This document shows, piece by piece, positions 1-6,453 of a DNA stretch of 20,437 nucleotides. Position 1 is the first letter of the stretch. Each line of letters begins with the position of its first letter. Source of the DNA: UBA288 sp964461885 (GTDB lineage: Archaea > Halobacteriota > Methanomicrobia > Methanomicrobiales > Methanospirillaceae); the NCBI GenBank assembly GCA_964461885.1, contig CAYWVY010000041.1, positions 1-20,437 on the forward strand. The letters run 5' to 3'. The position numbers were made by a program, and so were the translations under genes. The notes below the pieces were generated by a model. The model did no database searches. It was not told the origin of the DNA and saw only the letters and a program-made list of their open reading frames with translations.

Positions 1-468
1 CGTCGGTCGGGCCGGCGCCGGCAGGGACACGAGCCAGACCGTCTGGTCGGCCCCGGACGCCACCAGCTGCAGGGTGTCGTCCATGGCCGGCGCGTACACG
101 ATCACGATCGATGACTCGGCCCGCCGCTTCAGCGCGGCCAGGAGCCGGCCCATCCCCCGCCCACGCTCCTCGATGTCGAGGCCGGCCGCGAGGGCCGGGT
201 CCCACTCGATCATCAGGACCGTGTGGAACGACGATCGGATGGCGGCCGTCAGCTCGTCGAGGGTTTCGGCCTCGACCGTTTCGAAGTGCTCCGACCGGAT
301 CGGCGGGGCGCGGAAGAGGACCCCGGAGAGGCCGTGATAGAGGTACCGGGTGTGGAACCGGGCGATCTCCGGCAGCTCCAGGAGCGAGGCCATCCGGTCC
401 GGCGTCGCGACCAGGATCTTCAGCTCTCCGATTGGGAAGGTCCCGCCCGGCCAGCACCAGAGCCGCAC
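1..468 (-). CDS. Unknown protein, C-terminus cut by window edge
   Basis: An uninterrupted frame of 156 codons runs from a GTG at 468 to the window edge and continues beyond it. I chose GTG because the gene upstream stops at 472-474, leaving only three bases between stop and start, which suggests translational coupling. The sequence has alternating hydrophobic strands and helices of an alpha/beta fold: LKILVATPD near residue 15, a segment TVLMIEWDPALA near residue 83, and SSIVIVYAP near 123. This resembles the core of RecA/KaiC-like proteins found in methanogens, but no Walker A P-loop is visible in this part, so I do not assign a family. The composition (charged helices between hydrophobic strands) argues that it is a genuine soluble protein rather than an antisense shadow. 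Function unknown. Confidence 0.65.
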   Translation of the reverse strand, partial: MRLWCWPGGTFPIGELKILVATPDRMASLLELPEIARFHTRYLYHGLSGVLFRAPPIRSEHFETVEAETLDELTAAIRSSFHTVLMIEWDPALAAGLDIEERGRGMGRLLAALKRRAESSIVIVYAPAMDDTLQLVASGADQTVWLVSLPAPARPT

Positions 469-471
469 GCC

Positions 472-672
472 CTACGCCTCCCTCGCGAACTCGAGGAGGA
501 CCGCGAGCGCGGCGGCCTCGAGGGGGTCGTCGAGGCTGCCGAACGTCGTCGGCCCGTTCCGCTCGAGGGCCGCGATCACCACGTCCATCGCCGGCTGGTC
601 TTCGGCTTTCAGCGCCCGGCGGAAGCGCCGCCAGCGCTCGAGCACGACCGGGAGCTCCGCGCGGCAGCTCAT
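472..672 (-). CDS. Small helical protein of unknown function (66 aa)
   Basis: The ATG at 672 opens a 66-residue protein beginning MSCRAELPVVLERW. It is predicted to be largely helical: an amphipathic helix rich in Arg (RWRRFRRALKAED), a second helix (AMDVVIAALERNG) and a third Leu/Ala-rich C-terminal helix. The same frame stays open upstream to 813, but that extension is Arg/His/Gly-rich without protein character, so I kept the shorter start. It lies three bases before the next minus-strand gene (GTG at 468), so the two are probably one transcript. A weak TATA-like stretch lies on the minus strand around 757-768. I do not recognise a family; the arrangement of a small helical protein with a larger alpha/beta partner may point to a complex, which is only inference. 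Confidence 0.55.
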   Translation of the reverse strand: MSCRAELPVVLERWRRFRRALKAEDQPAMDVVIAALERNGPTTFGSLDDPLEAAALAVLLEFAREA

Positions 673-879
673 GTCGCGCCCCCGGTCGCCGTCATGCGCC
701 CCGTCCGACCGCCACGCTGGTGCCGGGGTGGAGTGGAGGGGCCGCGTCCGTCTCTGTTCATAAGCAAAAACACCGATGTGGTGCCGTCCCCACGGTCGTG
801 AGGGCAGGCACACAGATCTCGGCGGGGGAGTATATGAGGGATCGAGGTTGCGGTGTGAAAGTGAACGGCGGCCCGTGCG

Positions 880-2883
880 TCAGCGCAGCAGCCGGGCGTT
901 GATTGCGACGATCACGGTCGAGGCGCTCATCAGCACGGCCCCGACGGCCGGCGTCAGCACAATCCCGACGCCCGAGAGGACGCCTGCCGCGAGCGGGATT
1001 GCGACCACGTTGTACCCGGTCGCCCAGAGCAGGTTCTGGGTCATCTTCCGGTAAGTTCGCTTCGAAAGCCGCATCAGGTTCGCCACGTCCCGGGGGTCGG
1101 AGCGGACGAGCACGATGTCGGCCGACTCGATCGCGACGTCCGTCCCGGCGCCGATCGCGATCCCGACGTCGGCCTGGACCAGGGCGGGCGCGTCGTTGAC
1201 GCCGTCCCCGACCATGGCCACCCGGGACTGCCGCTGCACCTCGCGGACCTTCTCGGCCTTCTCGTGGGGCAGCACCTCCGCGTAGTAGTCGTCGAGGGCC
1301 AGGTCGGCCGCGACGGCTGCGGCCACGGTCCGGGAATCGCCGGTCAGCATCATGCACAGGTAGCCCATCGACCGCAGCTCGGCCACGGCCTCGCGGGCCT
1401 CTGGCCGGACCACGTCCGCGAGCGCGAACGCGGCCAGAGGCCGGTCGCCCTCGACGAGGTAGACCACGGTCTCGCCGCGCGTCCACGAGGCCCGGAGGCG
1501 GCCGTCGTCGACCACGACGATCCCCTCCTCCTCGAGCGCGCCGGGGCTCAGCACGCGAAGCCGGCGCCCCTTCACGTCGCCCTCGACCCCCCGGCCGGGC
1601 AGGGCCCGGAAGTTCTCAGCCGCCGGGACCGGGAGTCCGCGCCGCCGGGCCTCGTCCGCGATCCCCTGCGCGATCGGGTGCTCGCTCATCGCCTCGAGCG
1701 CGGCCGCCTGGGTGAGGACGTGGTCCTCGGGCAGGTCGGCGAGCGGGACCGTCGCGGTCACCCCGAACCGGCCCTCGGTGAGCGTGCCGGTCTTGTCGAA
1801 GATCACGACGTCGAGGTCGCGGGCAGCCTCGAAGGCCTGCCGGTCCCGGATCAGGAGGCCCGCGCCGGCCGCGAGCGAAGTCGAGACCGCGACCACGAGC
1901 GGGACCGCGAGCCCGAGCGCGTGAGGACAGGAGATCACCATGACCGTCACGGCCCGCTCGACCGCGAACGCAAGGTCCTGGCCCAGGGCGAGCCAGGCTC
2001 CGAACGTGACTGCGCCGACGGTCACGGCCACGACGGTCAGAACGAACGCGGCCGTGTTGGCGAGGTCCTGGGTCCGCGACTTCGACTCCTGCGCCTGCCG
2101 GACGAGCTCGATCACCTGGGCCAGGTAGGTCTCGCGACCCGTCGCCGTCACCCGGACCGTGAGCGCCCCCTCGCCGTTGAGGGCGCCACCGATGACCCGG
2201 TCGCCGGGGGCCCGGCGGACCGGTCTCGACTCGCCGGTCAGCATGGCCTCGTTCACGCTCGACGCCCCGCCGGTCACCTCGCCGTCGACCGGGACCTTCT
2301 CGCCCGGCCGGACCAGGACGGCGTCGCCGACCGCGAGCTCGCTGACGGGCACGTCGATGGTCCCGTTGCCGGAGACGAGGTGGGCCTCGGACGGCATGAT
2401 CCGGACGAGCGCCTCGAGTGCCCGGGAGGCCCCCATCACCGAGCGCATCTCGATGTAGTGGCCGAGGAGCATGATGTCGATCAGGGTCGCGAGCTCCCAG
2501 AAGAAGCCCATGCCCGGCGTGACCCCCAGGGCCACCGCGGCGGAGTAGACGTAGGCGACCGTGATGGCGAGGGCGATGAGGGTCATCATGCCGATGCGGC
2601 GGGTCCGGACCTCTGTCACGAACCCAGCGAGGAAGGGCCACCCGCCGTAGAGGTAGACCACGGTCGCGAGGAGCAGGATCGCGAGCTCCTGCCCCGGGAA
2701 CGCGAACTTCACCCCGGTAAGCTCCTGCACCTCCGGGGTCAGGGCAAGGATCGGGACCGTTAGCACCAGCGAGACGACGAACCGTCGCTGAAAGTCGGCG
2801 AGCATCGTGTCGTGGCCGTGGCCCTCGGCGTGGGCCCCGGGGGGCTGCTCCCCGTGCTGCATGTGCTCGTTATCGTCGGTCAT
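880..2883 (-). CDS. copB: CPH-type (CopB-like, P1B-3) heavy-metal translocating P-type ATPase
   Basis: This 667-residue membrane pump couples ATP hydrolysis to export of a transition metal, most likely copper. The phosphorylated Asp is in DKTGTLTEG (D363). The intramembrane metal site is CPH at residues 319-321 in place of CPC, which defines the CopB or P1B-3 subgroup; the later NLLWATGYN and MSAST segments (about 617 and 652) also fit that subgroup. Other P-type landmarks are TGES (216-219), the HP motif of the nucleotide domain (402-403) and GDGVNDAPA (559-567). The N-terminus (residues 1-25) lacks a CxxC metal domain and is instead rich in His and Met, the usual CopB arrangement. About eight membrane helices are visible. 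It is monocistronic with its own upstream TATA-like stretch near 2937-2948. No copper regulator is adjacent. Family literature links P1B-3 pumps to Cu(II) and Cu(I), but the exact ion is not proven by sequence. Confidence 0.93.
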   Translation of the reverse strand: MTDDNEHMQHGEQPPGAHAEGHGHDTMLADFQRRFVVSLVLTVPILALTPEVQELTGVKFAFPGQELAILLLATVVYLYGGWPFLAGFVTEVRTRRIGMMTLIALAITVAYVYSAAVALGVTPGMGFFWELATLIDIMLLGHYIEMRSVMGASRALEALVRIMPSEAHLVSGNGTIDVPVSELAVGDAVLVRPGEKVPVDGEVTGGASSVNEAMLTGESRPVRRAPGDRVIGGALNGEGALTVRVTATGRETYLAQVIELVRQAQESKSRTQDLANTAAFVLTVVAVTVGAVTFGAWLALGQDLAFAVERAVTVMVISCPHALGLAVPLVVAVSTSLAAGAGLLIRDRQAFEAARDLDVVIFDKTGTLTEGRFGVTATVPLADLPEDHVLTQAAALEAMSEHPIAQGIADEARRRGLPVPAAENFRALPGRGVEGDVKGRRLRVLSPGALEEEGIVVVDDGRLRASWTRGETVVYLVEGDRPLAAFALADVVRPEAREAVAELRSMGYLCMMLTGDSRTVAAAVAADLALDDYYAEVLPHEKAEKVREVQRQSRVAMVGDGVNDAPALVQADVGIAIGAGTDVAIESADIVLVRSDPRDVANLMRLSKRTYRKMTQNLLWATGYNVVAIPLAAGVLSGVGIVLTPAVGAVLMSASTVIVAINARLLR

Positions 2884-2961
2884 GGTGCCCCACCCGGCGC
2901 GCGCCGCTCCGGTGAGATGAGATCCCGGTGGCGCGTTATGAATATTGCGGTGAAGAGCGGT

Positions 2962-3759
2962 TCAGCCCGTGCCGACCCCATCGACCTCTTCCCAGAACCC
3001 GGCGAACGCCTCCCAGCAATGCTCGCGCAGCTCCGCGACGCCCCCGTCGTCGACGGCGCCGTCCTCGTCTTCGTACAGCCCGCGGTTCAGCTCGACCTGC
3101 ACCCAGGGGACCCCCCGGTGCCAGTAGTGGGCCATCGAGGTGAACCCGCCCGGAAACGGCCGGTTGACGGTCACTTCGCCCCCGGGGAGCACGCGAAGGA
3201 AGTGCGCGGCGAGGCTCCGGATCCAGGCCGGCGGGCAGGTCGCGAGCCGCCCGCGGCGGGGCTCGCCCATCGCGTCGCCGTGGTTGCCGAGGCAGACGAG
3301 GGGGCGGCGCCGGCCCGCGTCCTTCGCGAGGGGCGGGCCGACCGGCTCCATGCTGTGGCAGTCGAAGGCGCAGCGGACGGCGTGTTCGTCGAGGAGCCGG
3401 TCGACGGCCTCGTGGAACGGGAAGTAGTGGCGCATCATCAGCCCGTGGACGACCGCGATCGGGGGTGCTCCGCCGCTCCGGTAGACCGCCCGCCGATCCG
3501 GCGTCCGCGACTTGATCGCGCCGTCCGGGTGGAGCGGCGGCAGGTGATACGGCGCCCGGTTGAGGTCGACGACCATGCGCGAGATACGGGCCTCGAGCCG
3601 GGCCGCGACGCGGCCCCCGAAGTCGTAGAGCGCGCCTGTGGCCGGGTCGGCCAGGCGGGCGAGGTCCTCGGGCGAGAGCGCGAGGAGGTCTGCGACCTCG
3701 TCGGGGACGACGAGCCCGCTGTGGGGGACGGTAATCAGGAACGGGAGCCCCGGTGGCAT
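2962..3759 (-). CDS. N-formylglutamate amidohydrolase-like protein
   Basis: The 265-residue protein belongs to the N-formylglutamate amidohydrolase family (PF05013), zinc-dependent hydrolases that in bacteria release formate from N-formylglutamate at the end of histidine breakdown. Family landmarks are VPHSG (11-15), VDLNRAP (64-70), the DCHSMEP segment with probable metal-binding Asp-Cys-His (133-139) and ELNRGLYED (223-231). I chose the ATG at 3759 because the homologous sequence starts at MPPGLPFLITVPHSG; a frame extension to 3816 is Arg-rich and non-homologous. A TATA-like TTTTACC at 3785-3791 would place transcription start within a few bases of this ATG, supporting it. No other hut genes are nearby, so the histidine-catabolic role is doubtful; the actual substrate may be another N-formyl or N-acyl amino acid. 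Confidence 0.88.
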   Translation of the reverse strand: MPPGLPFLITVPHSGLVVPDEVADLLALSPEDLARLADPATGALYDFGGRVAARLEARISRMVVDLNRAPYHLPPLHPDGAIKSRTPDRRAVYRSGGAPPIAVVHGLMMRHYFPFHEAVDRLLDEHAVRCAFDCHSMEPVGPPLAKDAGRRRPLVCLGNHGDAMGEPRRGRLATCPPAWIRSLAAHFLRVLPGGEVTVNRPFPGGFTSMAHYWHRGVPWVQVELNRGLYEDEDGAVDDGGVAELREHCWEAFAGFWEEVDGVGTG

Positions 3760-3784
3760 GGATACCCGGGATCGGCGGTCCCGT

Positions 3785-3791
3785 GGTAAAA
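3785..3791 (-). promoter_or_regulatory. TATA-like box for the amidohydrolase gene
   Basis: Minus-strand TTTTACC is centred about 29 bases before the ATG at 3759, the spacing expected for an archaeal TATA box driving a leaderless or near-leaderless mRNA. It is an AT-rich island in otherwise very GC-rich DNA. Confidence 0.4.
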
Positions 3792-4035
3792 GCCTTCGGT
3801 CGGGGAATCGCGTCACCGTCCAGGGGAGTGTCGCCGGGACGCTTGTTCTCCCGCAACGCCGGGATCCGGCACGGGGGACTCGGCCCCCTGCCGATCCCCG
3901 TCCTCTGGGTGCCCAGCGTCTCCGCCGCCCCGTGCGGTCACCGGTGCCGCTTCGGCCGACGGTGTCGGCGCGGGACCCTCCGGGCTTATCTGGTCCGGGG
4001 TCGAACGTCGATCAGTGGCCGCCGGCGGGGCGGCC

Positions 4036-4040
4036 GGAGG
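4036..4040 (+). promoter_or_regulatory. Shine-Dalgarno site deciding the start of the NifX-like gene
   Basis: The sequence GGAGG followed by AGAG directly precedes ATG at 4045. The frame is open from a GTG at 4015, but that extension encodes only Gly/Ala residues, so the ribosome binding site favours 4045. Confidence 0.6.
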
Positions 4041-4044
4041 AGAG

Positions 4045-4455
4045 ATGAACTCGGATCAGCAGGAGGAGATCGGAGACCGCACCGCCGTCCGGCGACGGTT
4101 CGCCATTGCGCTCGACGGAGAGGCGGTTGCGCCCCACCTGGGCCGCAGCATCGCCTTCGCGGTCTACGAGAGCGAGAACGGGAAGGCCGTGCGCCTGGAG
4201 AACATCGAGAACCTGCTGCTCTCGCCCGGGTTCGTGCTGATCTTCTTCCTCCGGTACGGGATCGACGCGGTGATCGCGGGCAACTCCGGCGAGGGCCTCT
4301 GCGCGCTCCTCGAGAAGAACGGGATCGAGGTCGTCCGCGGCGTCGAGGGCTCCGTGGAGGAGACGGCCCGGGCCTATGCCGCGGGCACGCTGGCTCGCGC
4401 GGACATCCCGTGCACGCTGCACGACGCCTGCACCGGTTGCGGCAACTGCGGCTGA
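4045..4455 (+). CDS. NifX/NifB-like iron-molybdenum cofactor-binding domain protein with Cys-rich tail
   Basis: The 136-residue protein has the dinitrogenase iron-molybdenum cofactor biosynthesis fold (PF02579, as in NifX, NafY and the NifB C-terminus), which binds metal-sulfur clusters. Evidence: the RRFAIALDGEAVAPHLGRS segment near residues 17-35 with the conserved His31, and the alternating strand pattern FVLIFFLRYGIDAVIAG (63-79) followed by the helix and Gly-Ile-Glu-Val turn typical of the fold. The last residues add Cys129, Cys132 and Cys135 (C-T-G-C-G-N-C), plus Cys123, a compact metal or cluster-binding tail. No nif genes are present in the window, so it is more likely one of the many small stand-alone members in methanogens whose role in cluster handling is unknown. 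A weak TATA-like CTTATC lies near 3984-3990. Confidence 0.82.
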   Translation: MNSDQQEEIGDRTAVRRRFAIALDGEAVAPHLGRSIAFAVYESENGKAVRLENIENLLLSPGFVLIFFLRYGIDAVIAGNSGEGLCALLEKNGIEVVRGVEGSVEETARAYAAGTLARADIPCTLHDACTGCGNCG

Positions 4456-4461
4456 TCCCTC

Positions 4462-4470
4462 TTTTTTAAG
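4462..4470 (+). promoter_or_regulatory. TATA box for the DNA glycosylase gene, also T-run after the NifX-like gene
   Basis: TTTTTTAAG is centred about 26 bases before ATG 4492, so the glycosylase mRNA is probably leaderless. The same six T residues lie seven bases after the NifX-like stop codon and may also act as an archaeal oligo-T terminator. Confidence 0.5.
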
Positions 4471-4491
4471 TTGCGGCGACGAACGAAGGCT

Positions 4492-5202
4492 ATGGAGCCG
4501 ATCCCCGGGGCCGTGGCGCGCGAGCTCGCCGGCCTGAGCGACCCCGCGGCGCTGGCGAGCTCCGTGCGCTTCTTCAAGGAGCCCGTGCGCTGCCGCGGCG
4601 TGAAGACGGCAACCGTCCACGCGGTCGCGCGAAAGCACTGGGAGGACGTCGAAACGCTCGGCAAGGCGCGGATCCTCGCGCTCTGCGAGGAACTCTACCG
4701 GGCCGGGTACCTCGAGGACGGCTTCGTCGCGGCCGACTGGGCCGCGCGGGTCGCCCCGGCCTTCGAGCCGGGCGACATCGATCTCTTCGGTGCCTGGGTC
4801 GAGCGGTACGTCGACAACTGGGCCGCCTGCGACACCCTCTGCAACCACGCCGTCGGCGATCTCGTGGCCCGGTTCCCCGGGGCGGTCGACGTGCTGAAGG
4901 CGTGGGCGGCGTCGGAGAACCGGTGGATGCGGCGGGCCGCGGCCGTCTCGCTCGTGGTCCCCGCGAAGCGGGGCGAGTTCCTCGACGCCGCCCTCGCGAT
5001 CGCCGACCTGCTCCTCCTCGACCGTGACGACATGGTCCGCAAGGGCTACGGCTGGCTCCTCAAGGAGGTGAGCCGGCACCACTGCGACGAGGTCTACGCG
5101 TTCGTGCTCGCCCGCCGCGACGTCATGCCGCGGACGGCGCTGCGGTACGCCGTCGAGCTGATGCCGCCGGAGCTGCGGGCCGAGGCGATGAAGCGGGGGT
5201 AA
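4492..5202 (+). CDS. AlkD-like DNA alkylation repair glycosylase
   Basis: The 236-residue protein is all-helical with HEAT-like repeats and matches the DNA alkylation repair family (PF08713, AlkD type), which removes N3- and N7-alkylated purines without base flipping. The signature W-x-x-x-D is seen in NWAACDTLC, the pair corresponding to Trp109 and catalytic Asp113 of Bacillus cereus AlkD as I recall them. Counting from that Asp, an Arg pair (NRWMRRAAAVS) falls at the place of Arg148 and a Trp (GYGWLLKEV) 74 residues on at the place of Trp187, so all key positions appear to be kept. I chose ATG 4492 rather than an upstream codon at 4471 because the TATA box at 4462-4470 lies 26 bases upstream. 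It converges with the next minus-strand gene, separated by 13 bases. Confidence 0.88.
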   Translation: MEPIPGAVARELAGLSDPAALASSVRFFKEPVRCRGVKTATVHAVARKHWEDVETLGKARILALCEELYRAGYLEDGFVAADWAARVAPAFEPGDIDLFGAWVERYVDNWAACDTLCNHAVGDLVARFPGAVDVLKAWAASENRWMRRAAAVSLVVPAKRGEFLDAALAIADLLLLDRDDMVRKGYGWLLKEVSRHHCDEVYAFVLARRDVMPRTALRYAVELMPPELRAEAMKRG

Positions 5203-5215
5203 AAAGAAGGTGTCG

Positions 5216-5614
5216 TCAGGCCGCGGCTTCTGCCGGGGCCGGCTCGAGCTGGTCCGCCGGCGCCGCGATCCGCGTCGGCTTGTTGGCAGTGGGATGGGCG
5301 TAGTGGGCCCGCACGGCGGCCACCGGGAGCATCGCGCAAAAGCCGCTGGGGAACCGGCAGATCACCATCCGGCCCGACTCCGCGTGGTAGCAGAACCCGG
5401 CCTCGACCGGGACCTCCCGGCCCTTGCATATGCGGAGCCGGTAGAGCGGCACGGGGTCCTCTCCGTCGAGCAGGGCGGGCACGTCCTCGGCCGAGACGTG
5501 GTAACTGCCCCGCTCCGGCCCCGCGATGATCTCGAGCCTGAGCGCCGCGTACTCCCGGGTCGCGAGGCCTATCGTGACCCACCGCGGGCTCCGGGAACGG
5601 TGTTTTGATGTCAT
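5216..5614 (-). CDS. Unknown soluble protein (132 aa)
   Basis: No family is recognised. The protein reads as a compact beta-rich domain: RLEIIAGPERGSYHVS (about 26-41), PLYRLRICKGREVPVE (56-71), GRMVICRFPSGFCAMLP (85-101), then a short helix and a flexible Pro/Ala-rich end. The pattern (strands broken by Gly/Pro turns, three Cys residues and a His) could suit a small ligand or metal-binding domain, which is speculation. There is no signal peptide or membrane segment. The coding case rests on protein-like composition, a good upstream TATA box at 5644-5652 and tight convergence with the glycosylase gene. The first 15 residues are basic and Ser-rich, so the true start could be slightly downstream. 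Confidence 0.65.
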   Translation of the reverse strand: MTSKHRSRSPRWVTIGLATREYAALRLEIIAGPERGSYHVSAEDVPALLDGEDPVPLYRLRICKGREVPVEAGFCYHAESGRMVICRFPSGFCAMLPVAAVRAHYAHPTANKPTRIAAPADQLEPAPAEAAA

Positions 5615-5643
5615 GGCCGTATCATAATATATGTGCCGCTATG

Positions 5644-5652
5644 TAATATTAA
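5644..5652 (-). promoter_or_regulatory. TATA box for the unknown 132-aa protein gene
   Basis: Minus-strand TTAATATTA sits in a rare AT-rich island (about 5621-5655). Its centre is about 34 bases before ATG 5614, giving a predicted leader of roughly nine bases. A second AT-rich stretch (minus-strand ATATATTATG, about 5623-5632) is too close to that ATG to serve it. Confidence 0.45.
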
Positions 5653-5723
5653 GGCGTGCATACAGGCCGTTTTTCCCCGAACGGCCGGCGATACCGGCGC
5701 GTCAACGCCCGATCGACGGGCGG

Positions 5724-5730
5724 AAAAAAA
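5724..5730 (-). terminator. Oligo-T terminator after superoxide dismutase
   Basis: Seven consecutive T on the minus strand begin seven bases after the sod stop codon, the usual form of an archaeal oligo-T terminator. No hairpin precedes it. Confidence 0.5.
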
Positions 5731-5736
5731 GATGAG

Positions 5737-6357
5737 TCAGCGGGGCCGTGACGCCTCGAACCGCTGCGAGACGGCGTCCCAGTTGACGACCTGCCAGAAG
5801 TTCTCAACGAACTTCCCGCGGTCGTTCTTGTAGTCCAGGTAATACGCGTGCTCCCAGACGTCGAGGACCATCAGGATCGCGCACGCCGGGTAAACGTTGA
5901 CGTTGTGCTTCTCGATCTGCATGATGATCGGCCGGCCAGTCATCCTGCAGAGCGACAGCGCGGCCCATCCCGATCCCTCAGCGCTCGACGCGGCCGTCGA
6001 GAACTCCTTCTTGAACCGATTGAACGACCCGAACTCGGCGTCGATCGCCTCGCCGAGGGCACCCGACGGCGCGCCGCCTCCGCCCCTGCCCGTCGGGGCC
6101 ATGTTCTTCCAGAAGATCGAGTGGAGGGTGTGGCCACCGATGTGGAACGAGAACTCCTTCAGGGTCGCCTTCAGATCGATCTCGGCTCCGCTCTTCCGGG
6201 CCGCGTCGAGCTTCTCCAGGATTCCGTTCGCCCCGACCACGTAGGCATTGTGGTGCTTGTCGTGGTGGAGCCTGAGCTGCTCCTCCGAGATCGCGGGGGC
6301 GAGGTCGCCGTAGCCGTACGGCAGCGGCGGCAGGGTGTACATCTTCTTCGTATCCAT
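5737..6357 (-). CDS. sod: Iron/manganese superoxide dismutase
   Basis: The 206-residue enzyme dismutates superoxide to oxygen and hydrogen peroxide in the cytoplasm. The N-terminal helical domain begins YTLPPLPYGYGDL, and the metal ligands are His31 (LRLHHDKHH), His79 (GGHTLHSIFW), Asp166 and His170 (LDVWEHAYYLDY). The length is that of the normal Fe/Mn family. The GGH before the second His ligand resembles Mn-type enzymes, but metal use cannot be decided from this, and methanogen enzymes are often iron-loaded. A Gly-rich insert (GRGGGG, about 90-95) lies between the domains. A ribosome binding site (AGGTGA) lies about seven bases before ATG 6357. It is divergent from the secreted esterase gene and they appear to share a nearly palindromic TATA element at 6412-6424. 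Confidence 0.96.
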   Translation of the reverse strand: MDTKKMYTLPPLPYGYGDLAPAISEEQLRLHHDKHHNAYVVGANGILEKLDAARKSGAEIDLKATLKEFSFHIGGHTLHSIFWKNMAPTGRGGGGAPSGALGEAIDAEFGSFNRFKKEFSTAASSAEGSGWAALSLCRMTGRPIIMQIEKHNVNVYPACAILMVLDVWEHAYYLDYKNDRGKFVENFWQVVNWDAVSQRFEASRPR

Positions 6358-6411
6358 CTCGATTCACCTGCTGGTGGGGCCAATCGGCCGGACAATGCTC
6401 GACAACAGAAG

Positions 6412-6424
6412 GGATAAATTATCC
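6412..6424. promoter_or_regulatory. Near-palindromic, probably bidirectional TATA element
   Basis: GGATAAATTATCC is self-complementary except at its centre and lies between the divergent sod and esterase genes. Rightward, it predicts a start of transcription near 6443, before ATG 6454. Leftward, it predicts one near 6393, leaving a leader of about 36 bases that contains the sod ribosome binding site. Confidence 0.5.
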
Positions 6425-6453
6425 GGTTGGAGACGAACATTGTTACCAAGGCT

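Noticed and set aside
1264..2763. Long plus-strand open frame (about 500 codons) opposite the P-type ATPase
   Set aside because: Its product is dominated by Arg, Asp, Gly and His with no fold-like pattern; the antisense frame is a clear P-type ATPase.
3792..4035. Possible small gene in the divergent spacer before the NifX-like gene
   Set aside because: Open frames there are Arg/Pro/Gly-rich with no start signals; only weak promoter-like stretches are present.
4012..5082. Minus-strand open frame of 356 codons across the NifX-like and glycosylase genes
   Set aside because: Low-complexity product caused by high GC content; both plus-strand genes have recognisable families and promoters.
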